Shown here: positions 10,958 to 22,414 of the stretch, in pieces
Layout of the letters: each line of letters starts with the position of its first letter
Numbering within the stretch: position 1 is the first letter of the stretch
Assembly: GCF_048771995.1 (NCBI RefSeq)
Contig: NC_133024.1
Coordinates: 29,076,001 to 29,140,000, forward strand
Direction of reading: 5' to 3'
From: Taeniopygia guttata
Taxonomy: Eukaryota; Chordata; Aves; Passeriformes; Estrildidae
DNA: 64,000 nt
Program-made: the position numbers and the translations under genes
The notes under the pieces: generated by a model
What the model was told of the DNA's origin: nothing
Databases searched by the model: none
What the model saw: the letters and a program-made list of their open reading frames with translations, nothing else

Positions 10958-12278
10958 GGAGGGAAATGCCCCTACCCTCACAGCAACCTGCCTCTTGTAG
11001 CTGTCCAAAGACATGTGGAGAGGGAGCAGTGGGTGAGTGTGAGACATCTCGGGGTGGGGCTGGCCAAGAAGTGAGAGAAGGCATTGGCTGGCTGGGAGCC
11101 CTGGGGAATGTGTCAGCACAAACTATGGCAGGAAAGCAGAAACCCTGCAGAGATGCAGCAGGTGGAAGGGGCAGGCTGGGCATGGGTGGCTGTGGTGGGA
11201 AGGATGGGGATGGAAGGACAGAAGTGTGCTGAGCTTGCAGGGGCAGATGAGTGTGTGCAAGGCAGAGAAATGCTGGCTGCTTCCCTCCTGCTTCTCAAGT
11301 CCTTGTGAGATGGAGCAATGAGTGATAAAGGGCCCACACAGGGTCCATAAATTTTACCATGCACCCTCCCTTGTCACTCTCCCTTGTCTTCCCCAGACAT
11401 GGCTGGTTCAGTCTCTGCCTGGCCACCCCATGTCCCACCCAGCTTTGTGACAGCTCTTCTTCTCTATGCAGCTCTGTGAGCACAGCAAATACCGTCCATG
11501 AGAGGAGCAGGGCCCCAAAATACGCCAGAGCAGCCTGTACAGTGCAAATTCATTCACTCCTGCTCTGCCAGGGACTCCTCTGTGCTGCTCTGCTCACAGG
11601 CTGAGGAGACCCAGGCCACTGCAGCCTCTCCACTGTGCCCTCAGGTGTTTCTGCTCTGAAGAAAATCCACGTGTCCTCTGCTCCACTAAGTCTGCATGGG
11701 ACAACTAGGGAACCCAATGATCACAGGGATAAATAACATCTGGGACAGTGGCAAGGGGTGAAAGGGACATAGGGAAGGACTGATAGACCTTTTTGGCGAG
11801 GTGTGCTGGGAGCACATTTCCCTCATCTTTCCACTTCCTGCTCCTAGATGTCTGCTGGACAATAAGGCAGGACAAACAAGTGGAATTGGGCTAGGATCCC
11901 TGGTGGAATTTCTGTCTCATAACGGTGGGAAGGAAAAGGCTCATCAGGTGTCACCCAATTATGTGTTTCACTGAAGCAGAAATGTCCGTGGAAGTCCTGA
12001 GGAAAACTGTACGCAAGTGCTAAGTAGGAAAATGAGAAACAGTCTGTGAATGGCAGAAAAATGAATTGTGACAGTGAGGGCAACAGGAAAGCAGAATCAG
12101 ATGGTGATTCAAAGATGGGAAAAAACAGAAAAGTAGCTAGAGACCATGGAAAACACAGAGAGATTGACAGACAGTTATGCCCTGTTTTTCCTGAAGAGCA
12201 AAAGGGCAGGTAAGAAAACGGGGTTCTGCCAAAAACAGGGCTCAGGGTGTGCTGGTGGCAGATCCCAGTTTGCCTGGA
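10958..12278. other. B2-A3 spacer
   Basis: No gene. About 11110-11530 matches 22565-22980 upstream of B4 and is absent from odd units. Near 11535 it jumps into sequence equal to 23502 onward, so it lacks a piece that B4 keeps. About 12030-12280 is the common A-family 3' flank. Confidence 0.6.
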
Positions 12279-12318
12279 GACCTTTGTGCTATGCTGCACC
12301 TGGCTTTGAGTCACTGTG
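12279..12318 (-). other. Recombination signal sequence of V gene A3
   Basis: Heptamer CACAGTG (12312-12318), 24-bp spacer, nonamer ACAAAGGTC (12279-12287). With A4 this is the best nonamer of family A. Confidence 0.87.
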
Positions 12319-13091
12319 GATTACTTTCAGCACAGAAATATGTGCCTGTGTCATTGAGGAGGGCAGGCTGTATCTTCACAGATAAATGGTTGTTCCTAGT
12401 CCCACTGCTCTGGAAGCGATTTTTGAATTCCTTCTCAAAATCTGCTTTGCCACCTTCCACTGAATACACAACCAACTGCATACTGGCATCCTTCTCCACG
12501 GGTAGCTTGTACCAGTACATATTTACAAAAGTTTTCCCTGATGCAGAACATTCCAGAGTCACGGTGTCCCCCACCCGGACGATTGTATCTGGTGATTGCT
12601 GTAGGGCCCAGCCTGGAAAGACAGGAGATGAAAGGTGGGAAGTAAAATGCATTAAAGAAGACAAAAATAGACATCCTTGAAGTATGCCATGTATAGACAC
12701 CAGCATATCAGAAAGCTATGGGACAGTGCCCTGCTTCTCTGAAAAAAGATACATAGTATGAAAAAACCCCAAACAAACCAGATTCAAATGCAACAGTCAG
12801 TATGTTTTGAGACGAAATGACTTTGGTACTCTTAAGCAAAGTATTAAAAAGGGGCAGGAAAAAACAAAATTTCAGTCTTCCAGAGTTTCCTGATTCAATA
12901 GGTGGTGGAAAGGCTCACCTGGTTCACTGCCCACCCTCCCCCTTGTATGCCTTGGGAAAGGGGCACTGCCAGCAACTTGGAGCACAGCTGAGGATGCAGC
13001 AGCAGCAGCTTCAGTGCAGCTGTTGAATAGAAAGTGATGCCAGCTTACCCACAGGGAGCAGCATGGCCACAAGGAACCACTGGAAATCCAT
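12319..13091 (-). CDS. TRBV: T-cell receptor beta variable gene, family A copy 3 (TRBV)
   Basis: Leader exon 13049-13091 (MDFQWFLVAMLLPV), intron 436 bp, V exon 12319-12612. CDR1 region ASGKTFVN matches A5 rather than A2 and A4. Copy-specific changes include LPVEKD and YSVEGGKADFEKE in the CDR2/FR3 border. The germline end is CAESN. Intact, with a good recombination signal. Confidence 0.87.
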
Positions 13092-13230
13092 AGAGAAACT
13101 CCCCTCCTTCCAGCCACCTGCCCCTGGTGACAGCACAGACACAGAGATGTGTAAAGAGGAGAGGTGGAGAGGACGAGATCCGTCTCTCTGTGGGTGGGCA
13201 GGGGAGTGAGCGGGAGTCTGAAATGTCACC

Positions 13231-14026
13231 AGGCTGTTGGCTGTCCAGGAACGGTGGGCAATGACACCTGCAGGCAGTCATGAGGTGCTTGTACTCTGCT
13301 CCTCTGGCTGCCTGCTGTGTGTGAACGTGGCTGTGCAGGAGTAGCTGGGACTTCAGTAGGTGGCATGGTTCAGAGCTATCACAGAGCAGGATGGGTCTGT
13401 GTGGCAGCCTGAGTGTGTGCACAGGCATGCACAAAATGGCAGAAATTGATGGGAAGGGCAGGAGATGTCAGGAATGCATGTTTGTGTCTGTGTCCCTCTG
13501 TTTGTCTCCTCATTGTTCTCCTTTGTGTCTACAGGACATCAAGTGAGGCGACTGCTCAAGGCTGTCCTGGGCTTTGCAGTGAAGATGTTCCCTTGTGTCC
13601 TGTCTGCAGAGGAGAGCAACAATGCCTCCAGCTCCTCCCAAACCCTCTGCTGCAGCTCTGAGTGTGTACCAGTGTACCATTGCATTTCTTTCCCTAAGCT
13701 ACCTAGAAAGATTCAGGGAAGACCCCAGATTCCTCTAAAGAAGTGGGAGAAAAAAGCAAAGAGATTGGGCTACTTTGTAAAAAAGCCAAATTCTCACACC
13801 ACCAGCAGCACTCCAGCGGAGAGGAGGCTGTGCCTGATGTGTCCATGCCAAGGGTCCCCAATGGCCTGGGGTTTGCAGAGGGCAGAGCAGGGCAGAGGGA
13901 GCCTTGCAGAAGACATGGTATTTAAGGAGTTAATGATGTTGAACAGGCATGGCTGCTATGTAGGGCCCTGTGTTTATATCCTGGGAAGCTTGTACATTAG
14001 CATTGGAATCTGCAGGGTGGGAACTC
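13231..14026. other. A3-B3 spacer, V-proximal part
   Basis: No gene. It is homologous to 2307-3200 and 25213-26000. Its last 51 bases (about 13968-14018) are repeated, with several differences, on the far side of the ERV insertion at 15757-15806. Confidence 0.6.
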
Positions 14027-14542
14027 TGTTGGTGGTGTTCTCTTTTCAGGAACAGTATGGGACTGCTGGGGGTATGTTATTAATTGGCTTCATTACATGG
14101 TTGACACAGTAGGAGGATGGTAAACCTCTTGTACAGCCTGCAGTGGCCAAAGATTTCTTTGTTACAGAGCATCTTACAAACTTTAGCTTATAGCATATTG
14201 CTAAAGCTTATAGATAGTTGTTTTAGCCAGTTTTGAAAAGTACATGTACACCTACTTCACACAATGTCTGCTCGTCTTCTTTCTATTAATAATACACAAT
14301 ACTCCATTATTAAGAACCTTCTGCTATCTTCCTAAGCATGTTTTCCTGCAATCTTAAGGTTTATCTCAGCCAAGCCTAAGACTCAAGATATTGTTTAATG
14401 TCCTTGCTTGCTATACTTCTGTAACTTTTTAAACTTTCAGACTTTGTAGCTGCAGCCACTTCTGAGTTTCTCTGCTCTTTCTGTTTCTGAGGCCTGCTTT
14501 TCCAGCTTTCTGAAAATCTTCTTACCTTTACTCTTTGCCACA
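14027..14542 (-). repeat. ERV 3' LTR (gamma-type ERV remnant)
   Basis: Inferred from structure. On the minus strand a purine-rich tract (AAGAGGGGAGAA, just above 14542) precedes a TGTGGC start, and 516 bp later the unit ends CACCAACA. AT-rich promoter-like and polyadenylation-like stretches lie inside. It sits downstream of an env remnant, as a 3' LTR should. No second LTR was found, so the boundaries are probable rather than proven. Confidence 0.55.
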
Positions 14543-14796
14543 TTCTCCCCTCTTGCTATAAGTAAAATGAAACTCTGTTGTCACTTATTAACTACCTGGT
14601 GTTACATAGCTCCACTATAATACCTATTTTGTTGTTTGTTTGTTTCAATTACCTTTTCTGTTTGTTCTAAGTGCTGTTCTTTTACACGACAGTAGTTTTT
14701 AATGTGTAAAAGATCTGGTATGTTTAAAAGATAAAAGCCAAATCTGGTATTAGTTACAATTTATTGTTCTAATAAGTCTTGTTTTTTCTCAGGTCT

Positions 14797-15756
14797 TCAT
14801 TTAAAGCTTTCATTTATGCTTATACTTTCATCTATTATCTCTGTAAGATCTTGAGAATTTTGTGTCATTTTATTTCTTGTATTTATCTCTTGTATGATAA
14901 AAACCTCCCTGATAGTTTTGTCTATCATTTGTTGCGCACATTGAACTATACAAGGTACTACAACTAATATCACTATTAAAATACTCAACACGTATAAACC
15001 TATTTCATAAAGTTTTCTTAATCAAGGTATAAAGGTCTGTCTTTTGAATACATTGTCTAACTATGATTCACTGTCTTCTTTGATTTGATCTGTTAAATTT
15101 TTTAGCTTTTGTATTCTTTTGTGGATGGCTTCAGAATGATCAGATAAATTTATGCAACATAATTTTTCAAATTCCTCACAACTATGTTTATGGGTTAGCA
15201 AAAGAAAATCAATTGATTTTCTATTTTGAAGAGTAGCATGCTTAGCACTGTTGATGTCTGTGAGTATATCCACTGATTGTAGCGGATGTAGTATTGGTTT
15301 GTTTACTTAGCTAACATCTAACTTGGTCTTTCTGTTTTAATGTTATGGTAGAAGTAAGCTGGGGTAGTAACAAACTCGCTAAAACTTTTTTTGCAGTGTT
15401 CTAGGGCCTAAAATTTCTGTTACAGGTTTTGTCATATTGATGGGCAAATCTTTTTCTTCTGTGTTTTTTCTTAATGACTGTTTTAGCACTGAGGGTTAGT
15501 ATAGTAAGTTGTCTAATATTGTATGGATTACTTTAAGGCATGTTGGAATGCCTTGCTAAGCCCTATCTCTACAAATGAATTAATATCTTTTTGGTAATTG
15601 TTGTGGATATTAATTGATCTTGGAAAGTCTACCTTAACTATTTGAGTGATTACATCAAAAACTCGAGTTTCTGTAAATAGGGTAATTGGTAATTGGGTAT
15701 GATATTGTGTTTTGGAGGATCATTCTCTCACTAATTGTTATCAAATATGAAAGGCG
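14797..15756 (-). pseudogene. ERV envelope transmembrane subunit remnant
   Basis: The minus-strand frame at 15061-15273 contains an LQNR motif followed by a CX6CC cysteine pattern. That pattern is the signature of the ectodomain of gammaretrovirus-type envelope transmembrane subunits. In the same frame, 14797-14991 has a long hydrophobic segment (the membrane anchor) and a hydrophilic tail. The frame is broken by stops at 15061-15063 and about 15022-15024. Sequence above 15273 is probably decayed envelope but I cannot align it. It is AT-rich, unlike its surroundings. gag, pol and a 5' LTR are missing, so it is a dead fragment. Confidence 0.7.
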
Positions 15757-15863
15757 CTGTATTTAGGTCCTGGGAAGCTTGGACATTAGGATGGAATCTG
15801 CAGGGTAAGAACCACCTGGAGTGCCCCATGCAGGCCTGTGCTGTGCACAGGTTTGTGTTATGC
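15757..15863. repeat. Flanking duplication right of the ERV remnant
   Basis: Bases 15757-15806 repeat 13968-14018 on the other side of the ERV. The right copy is closer to the matching stretch in the A1-B1 spacer (about 3169-3219). The duplication is far longer than a retroviral target-site duplication. Confidence 0.65.
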
Positions 15864-16804
15864 AGGACAGAATCACGGGATGGGCCAGCTAAGAAGGGAC
15901 CCCAGAGGGCCACTGCTCCAAGCTCCCTGCTCAAGCAGAGTCATCCCAGAGCGCATGGCACATGATTGTATCCAGATGGTTCTGGGATATCTCCAAATAG
16001 ACTTCACAGCTTCTTTGGGCAATCTACTCCAGTGCACAGTCACTCACATTGCAAAGCTCTGACCTTAGATTCAGGTGGAACTTCCTGTGCTTCATTTTCT
16101 ACCCATTGCCTCTTGACCTAGTGCTGGGCATCAAGGTGAAGAACTTGGCTCACCTCTTGGGACCCTCCCTTCAGATACTTGTAGACATTGAGGAGGTGGC
16201 CACTTAGTTGTTCCTTCTCAGGGCAGAACAGGCCCAGCACCCTCAGCCTTTGTTCGCACTCCACTCTACAAATCATCTACTAGTAGGTGCTGCGCTCTAC
16301 TAATCATCATTCATCTTCTCTCTTGAACATTCTCCAGGAGCTCCATGTCTCCTTTTTACCAAAGAGCCGAGAAATTGACACAACACAGCAGATTTGCCTC
16401 ACCAGAGCTGAGTGCAGCTTTGCCTCCCTCGCCTTGCTGGCAATGCTCTTCCTAATGCATCCCAGGACACCACTGGCTTCTTGGCCAACAGGGCACCGTG
16501 ATGGCTCATGGAAAGCTTCTTGTCCTCCAGGACGCCCAGGTCCTTCTCTGAAGAGCTGCTTCCCAGCAGATCAGCACCGAGCCTGTGCTGGGACATGGGG
16601 GTATTTTTCCACACACGTAGGAACCTGCATTTCCCTTGCCAAATTTCAGAAGGTTCCTCTCTGCCCATCGCTCCAACCTGTCAAGGCCGATCTGAAGGGC
16701 TGCACAGCCCTCTGGTCTATCAGCAATTCCTCCTAACATGGCATTATCAGTGAAGTTCCTGAGGAGACTCTCTACCCCTTCACCTGAGTCACTGATCAAC
16801 AAAA
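15864..16804 (-). repeat. CR1 LINE fragment
   Basis: Homologous to 3275-4201. The minus-strand frame at 16506-16802 is a recognisable CR1 reverse-transcriptase segment (PEGCAALQIGLDRLERWAER), and it is shifted out of frame nearer the 3' end. Inactive. Confidence 0.88.
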
Positions 16805-17480
16805 CACTGTAACCTCTTGAAAATCTCTATTAGCTGCGCAGCTTGCTAACATAACCTGTCATTTTTATTGCATGTTTGCTGAAGATAAACTGTTTATCGA
16901 CCAAGGGCTGGAAGGCAGGTGGATCCTGCCCCAGACACCACACTACATGGGGGAGTTAGAGATTCACATAACCCTTTACCTGAGTAAGCACAGGCTTGTG
17001 CTCTGCTGTTCTTATTACTTGGCCACAGAACAACCACAGACATGTCGTTGTAACAGAGGAACGTGTGTTGCAGCTCCCACATGGTACTGGCTACTTCCAC
17101 ACCTGCCAGGCCTTGCCTTTATCTACAGGTGCACCCAGAACTTCCCACACAGCACTTGTTCTTTTCTGACAGTGAGAATTATGAGCCGGGATGACTGGAC
17201 TTAAGTAAGATGAAAGCAGTGGAGTGCAGATTGAAGACAGAAAGAAGAGGGTGGGGAAAAAGGAAGGGAGACAGAGAGAAGAAGAAGGGCTGAAAAAAGT
17301 TAGTGCAAGTAAGAGTTAATTGCAGAGGGAGGTCTGGAGTAGCAAGGAAAAAACATGGCCAAATAAACTGCCAGCATCTGAGAAGAGGAGGAAGGCAAGG
17401 CTAAGAAGAAGGGCAGCTAATGAGTGAGAAACCTCCTGCAGCAACCACAAGGTGGAAAGCAGGTCCTGTATGTGCAGGGA
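16805..17480. other. A3-B3 spacer, B-proximal part
   Basis: No gene. It matches 4202-4877 and leads into the B-family 3' flank. Confidence 0.6.
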
Positions 17481-17520
17481 GAAGTTTGTGCTCAGCTCCC
17501 TCAGCAGTCTCACCACTGTG
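17481..17520 (-). other. Recombination signal sequence of V gene B3
   Basis: Heptamer CACAGTG (17514-17520), 24-bp spacer, nonamer-like ACAAACTTC (17481-17489). Confidence 0.87.
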
Positions 17521-18268
17521 ATCACTCTCAGCACAGTAGTATGTGCCAGAGTCATTGAGAAAGGCATGTTCTATTGAGAGGGTGATACTGTCTCCTTTTA
17601 TCTTGCTGCTCTTGAAATGGCTCTCAAAACCCTTCTCCACCGCTGGGTTACCACCTTCGAATGCATAAACCAACTGGGTCAGACTGGAATTCTTCTCGGA
17701 ATGCCGCACAAACCAGTACATAGCTGCGCTGGAGGATTTCTTCTTGGAACATTCCAGATTCACGGACTGGCCTTCTTTTATCACCATGTCTGGAGACTGT
17801 TCCAGGGCTAACACTGGAAAGGAAAAGTAGGAGCAGTGAGGAGAGAAAGGAAAAGGGAAACATTTGAACTAGGCTCTGTGGATTCGTAGGGAAAGGGTGA
17901 GTAGAATTAGGGCAGCCAAGGGAGCAGTTCAAGGCATAGGACAGCCCTTACAGATCAGCAGGTGAATTTCCAATCTCTCTTCAACAAGCAAAATGCATTC
18001 CTGGGCAGTTTGAGTCCAAAACAAGGAACCATCTATGGGCTGCAGAAACAATTACAAATTGACAGCCATTGCAGCAGATTCAGGGATTCCTGTCCAACAC
18101 ATTCACTGCTTAGCCTCAATGCAGAAAGCTCTGCAGAAGGAAGCAGAAGCAGGAACAGGCTACACAGCTGGGAGAGCAGCAGCGGGATCAGTGGAGGTGC
18201 TCAGGGCAGTGTTGAGTTCACTTACCCAGAGGGGCCAGCATGGTCACAAAGAACCAGCAGGGAACCAT
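17521..18268 (-). CDS. TRBV: T-cell receptor beta variable gene, family B copy 3 (TRBV)
   Basis: Leader exon 18226-18268 (MVPCWFFVTMLAPL, one Ala-to-Thr change from the other B leaders), intron 412 bp, V exon 17521-17813. It is the closest relative of B1: both have LTQLVYAFEGG and end CAESD. They differ in CDR1, which is KKSSSAA here and KKTSNRA in B1. Intact. Confidence 0.87.
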
Positions 18269-19335
18269 GGAGGGAAACGCCCCTACCCTCACAGCAACCT
18301 GCCTGTTGTAGCTGCCCAAAGATATGTGGAGAGGGAGCAGTGGGTGAGTGTGAGACATCTCGGGGTGGGGCTGGCCAAGAAGTGAGAAAATGCATTGGCT
18401 GGCTGGGAGCCCTGGGGAATGACAGAGAGCATCTGAGTCATTGCCCCCTCTGCCCTGAGATTTGGCCTCTCCAAGGAGATTTGCTTTCCTGGCAGGACTG
18501 AGCTTGTCCTCCAGTGGGGTCTGGAGGCTGCCGCTGGGATTCAGGCAGTGAGAGCACTGGGGTCTGGAAAGCAGCTGTACAGTGCAAATTCATTCACTCC
18601 TGCTCTGCCAGGGACTCCTCTGTGCTGCTCTGCTCACAGGCTGAGGAGACCCAGGCCACTGCAGCCTCTCCACTGTGCCCTCAGGTGTTTCTGCTCTGAA
18701 GAAAATCCACGTGTCCTCTGCTCCACAAAGTCTGCATGGGACAACTAGGAAACCCAGTGATCACTGGGATAAATAACATCTGGGACAGTGGCAAGGGGTG
18801 AAAGGGACACAGGGAAGGTGTCTGGCGAGGTGTGCTGGGAGTATATTTCCCTCATCCTTCTCCTTTGTGTGCCTAGAGCTCTGCCTGACTGTATGGAAGG
18901 ACAAACAAGTGGAATTCGGCTAGGATCCCTGGCAGAATCTTTGTCTGATAACAATACGAAGGAGGAGGCTCATGTGGTGTCACCCTATTCAGTGTTTCTC
19001 TGAAGGGGAAATTTCCATGGAAGTCATGAGGAAAAGTATATGCAAGTGCTAAGCAGGAAAATGAGAAACAGTCTGTGAATGGCAGAAAAATGAATTGTGA
19101 CAGTGGGGACAACAAGAGAGCAGAATCAGATGGTGATTCAGAGAAGGGAAAGAACAGAAAAGCAGCTAAACACCATGCTAAAGACAGAAAGATAGATAGA
19201 TGGACAGACAGGTGGAAAGTTGGACAGACAGTCATGCCCTATTTTTCCTGAAGGACTAAAGGTCAGGTAAGAAAATGGGGTTCTGTCAAAAACAGTGCTC
19301 AGGGTGTGCTGGTGGCAGATCCCTGTTTGCCTGGA
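18269..19335. other. B3-A4 spacer
   Basis: No gene. It is the shortest B-to-A spacer: B-family 5' flank fused near 19050 directly to the A-family 3' flank, without the LTR block of B1-A2. Bases about 19190-19235 contain short GATAGATG/GACAGACAG repeats. Confidence 0.6.
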
Positions 19336-19375
19336 GACCTTTGTGCTATGCTGCACCTGCCTTTGAGTCACTGTG
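19336..19375 (-). other. Recombination signal sequence of V gene A4
   Basis: Heptamer CACAGTG (19369-19375), 24-bp spacer, nonamer ACAAAGGTC (19336-19344). Confidence 0.87.
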
Positions 19376-20148
19376 GATTACTTTCAGCACAGTAATATGT
19401 GCCTGTGTCATTGAGGAGGGCAGGCTGTATCTTCACAGATAAATGGTTGTTCCTAGTCCCACTGCTCTGGAAGCGATTTTTGAATTCCTTCTCAATATCT
19501 GCTTTGCCACCTTCCAATGAATATACAACCAACTGCATACTGGCATCCTTCTCCACGGGTGACTTGTACCAGTACATGTTTACAAAATCTTTCCCTGATG
19601 CAGAACATTCCAGAGTCACGGTGTCTCCCACCCGGACGATTGTATCTGGTGATTGCTGAAGGGCCCAGCCTGGAAAGACAGGAGATGAAAGTTGGGAAGT
19701 GAAATGCACTGAAGAAGACAAAAATACACATCCTGGAAGTATGCCATGTATAGCCACCAGCATATCAGAAAGCTATGGGACAGTGACCTGCTTCTCTAAG
19801 AAAAGATACATAGTATGAAAAAACCCCAAACAGACCAGATTCAAATGCAACAGTCAGTATGTTTTGAGAAGAAATTACTTTTGTACTCTTAAGTAAAGTA
19901 TTAAAAAGGGGCAGGAAAAAACAAATTTTCAGTCTTCCAGAGTTTCCTGATTCAATAGGTGGTGGAAAGGCTCACCTGGTTCACTGCCCACCTTCCCCCC
20001 TGGAACCCTTGGTAAAGGGGCACTGCCAGCAACTTGGAGCACATCTGAGGATGCAGCAATAGCAGCTCCATTGCAGCTGCTCAAGAGGAAGGGAAGCCCA
20101 CTTACCCACAGGGAGCAGCATGGCCACATGGAACCACTGGAAATCCAT
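19376..20148 (-). CDS. TRBV: T-cell receptor beta variable gene, family A copy 4 (TRBV)
   Basis: Leader exon 20106-20148 (MDFQWFHVAMLLPV, as in A2), intron 436 bp, V exon 19376-19669. CDR1 region ASGKDFVN is shared with A2. KSPVEKD replaces KLPMEKD after the core Trp. The last framework reads TYYCAESN rather than TYFC. Intact. Confidence 0.87.
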
Positions 20149-20287
20149 AGAGAAAATCCCTTCCTGCCAGCCACCTGCCCCTGGTGACAGCACAGACACA
20201 GAGATGTGTAAAGAGGAGAGGTGGAGAGGAAGAGATCCGTCTCTCTGTGGGTGGGCAGGGGAGTGAGCGGGAGTCTGAAATGTCACA

Positions 20288-21625
20288 AGGCTGTTGGCTG
20301 TCCAGGAACGGTGGGCAATGACACCTGCAGGCAGTCATGAGGTGCTTGTACTCTGCTCCTCTGGCTCCCTGCTGTGTGTGAACGTGGCTGTGCAGGAGTA
20401 GCTGGGACTTCAGTAGGTAGCATGGTTCAGAGCTATCATGGAGCAGGATAGGGCTGTGTGGCAGCCTGAGTATGTGCACAGGCATGCACAAAATGGCAGA
20501 AATTGATGGGAAGAGCAGGAGATCTTAGGAACGCATGTTTGTGTCTGTGTCCCTCTGTTTGTCTCCTGCCAAGCCAACCGCACACTCACAGACTCCCAGC
20601 CCAGCAAGCTGCAATGTGGAATCACTGCTTACTCCAGTCAGGCCTGATGTGATACCCAGGTATGGGAAGAGCTACTGACCTGCCAAGCATTAGTCTCTTG
20701 GAGCCTGGCAGAGAATCTCAAGGGGAGAACAGGCTGCCTTTGCAGCAGTGCAGTCCCTGCACTGGGACTGCCCCTTGAGAGACTGCACCTCAGAAGGATT
20801 TCTGAGGAGAGAACTGTGCCCCTCAGGATATGCTGCTACACACTGACCTTCTCCATGCCAGAGAAGAATGAATATTCTCCTTGCCTCTTTATTGCAGCAC
20901 TCTGCAAAAGAGCAGCAGGACACAAATGGACAAAGCCGGAGAAAACCATGTCCTCTGCTCTGTACAGAGCCTTGTTCACCTGACCAAAGCAGTGAGACAC
21001 CTCTGAAGGCAGGAAGAGACACTCGTAGTTTGTGTGCACTGAGTTTGGGTACAGAGGTGTGACAGAGGCTCTGCCCATCCGTGCTGTGCTGTGTGCACGG
21101 CAGTGTGAGGCTGGCCCATAAAGGACATCGAGTGATGTGACTGCTCAGGGCTGTCCTGGGCTTTGCAGTGAAGATGTTCCCCTGTGTCCTGTCAGCAGAG
21201 GAGAGCAGCAATGCCTGCAGCCACTCCCAGGACCTCTGCTGCAGCTTCGAGTGTGTCCCATTGCAATCATTTCCCTAAGCTGACAAGAAAGATTCAGGGA
21301 AGACCCCAGGTTCCTCTAAAGAAGTAGGAGAAAAAACCAAAGAGGTTGGGATGAAGGCATTGAAGGGCAGATTGAAGACAGAAAGATGAGAGTGGGGAAG
21401 GAAAGTGAGACAGAGAGGAGAAGAAGGGCTGACAGAATCAAGTGTAGTGCAAGTAAGACTTAAATGCAGAGGGAAGCCTAGAGTGGCAAGGGAGAAAAAA
21501 TGGACATACAAACTATCAGCATCTGAGAAGAGGAGGAAGGCAAGGCTAGGAAGCAGAGCAGCTGATGAGTGAGAAGCTTCCTGCAGCAACCACAAGGTGG
21601 AAAGCAGGTCCTGTATGTGCAGGGA
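20288..21625. other. A4-B4 spacer (short, CR1-free type)
   Basis: No gene. It is homologous along its length to the A2-B2 spacer, including the junction near 21346 that skips the CR1 block. Confidence 0.65.
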
Positions 21626-21665
21626 GAAGTTTGTGCTCACCTCCCTCAGAAGATACAACACTGTG
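21626..21665 (-). other. Recombination signal sequence of V gene B4
   Basis: Heptamer CACAGTG (21659-21665) and nonamer-like ACAAACTTC (21626-21634). The spacer differs from the other B copies near the heptamer (starts TTGTATCTTC), while the nonamer is unchanged. Confidence 0.86.
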
Positions 21666-22414
21666 ACCACTCTCAGCACAGTAGTACGTGCCAGAGTCAT
21701 TGAGAAAGGCATGTTCTATTGAGAGGGTGATACTGTCTCCTTTTATCTTGCTGCTCTTGAAATGGCTCTCAAAACCCTTCTCCACCGCTGGGTTACCACG
21801 TTCTATTGCAGAAGCCAGTAGGGTCAGACTGGAATTCTTCTCTGAAGGCAGTATGAACCAGTACATAGCTGTACTAGCGGATTTCTTCTTGGAACATTCC
21901 AGATTCACGGACTGGCTTTCTTTTATCACCATGTCTGGAGACTGTTCCAGGGCTAACACTGGAAAGGAAAAGTAGAAACAGTAAGGAGAAGGAAAAAAAA
22001 TGAGGAAAATTTGAACTAGGCACTGTGGGTTGGTAGGGAAAGAGTGAGTAGAATTAGAGCAGCCAGGAGAGCAGTTCAAGGCATGGGACTGCCCTTTAGA
22101 TCAACTGGTGAATTTCCAGTCTCTCCTCAATAGGCAAGATGCATTCCTGGGCAGTTTGAGTCCAAAACAAGGAACCATCTATGGGCTGCAGAAACAATTA
22201 CAAATTGACAGCCATTGCAGCAGATTCAGGGATTCCTGCCCAACACATTCACTGCTTAGCCTCAATGCAGAAAGCTCTGCAGAAGGAAGCAGAAGCAGGA
22301 ACAGGCTACACAGCTGGGAGAGCAGCAGCGGGATCAGTGGACGTGCTCAGGGCAGTGTTGAGTTCACTTACCCAGAGGGGCCAGCATGGCCACAAAGAAC
22401 CAGCACGGAACCAT
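21666..22414 (-). CDS. TRBV: T-cell receptor beta variable gene, family B copy 4 (TRBV)
   Basis: Leader exon 22372-22414 (MVPCWFFVAMLAPL), intron 413 bp, V exon 21666-21958. FR1 has KESQSVNLEC where the others have KEGQS. CDR1 is KKSASTA. MYWFILPSEKN replaces MYWFVRHSEKN, and CDR2 reads LLASAIERG. The germline end is CAESG. Framework 3 is identical to its relatives. Intact. Confidence 0.86.

Noticed and set aside
17962-18501. 179-codon plus-strand frame repeated upstream of several B genes (also 5337-5876, 22108-22689)
   Set aside because: Antisense to the B leader exon and flank. Its repetition reflects duplication of the unit, and it has no recognisable domain.
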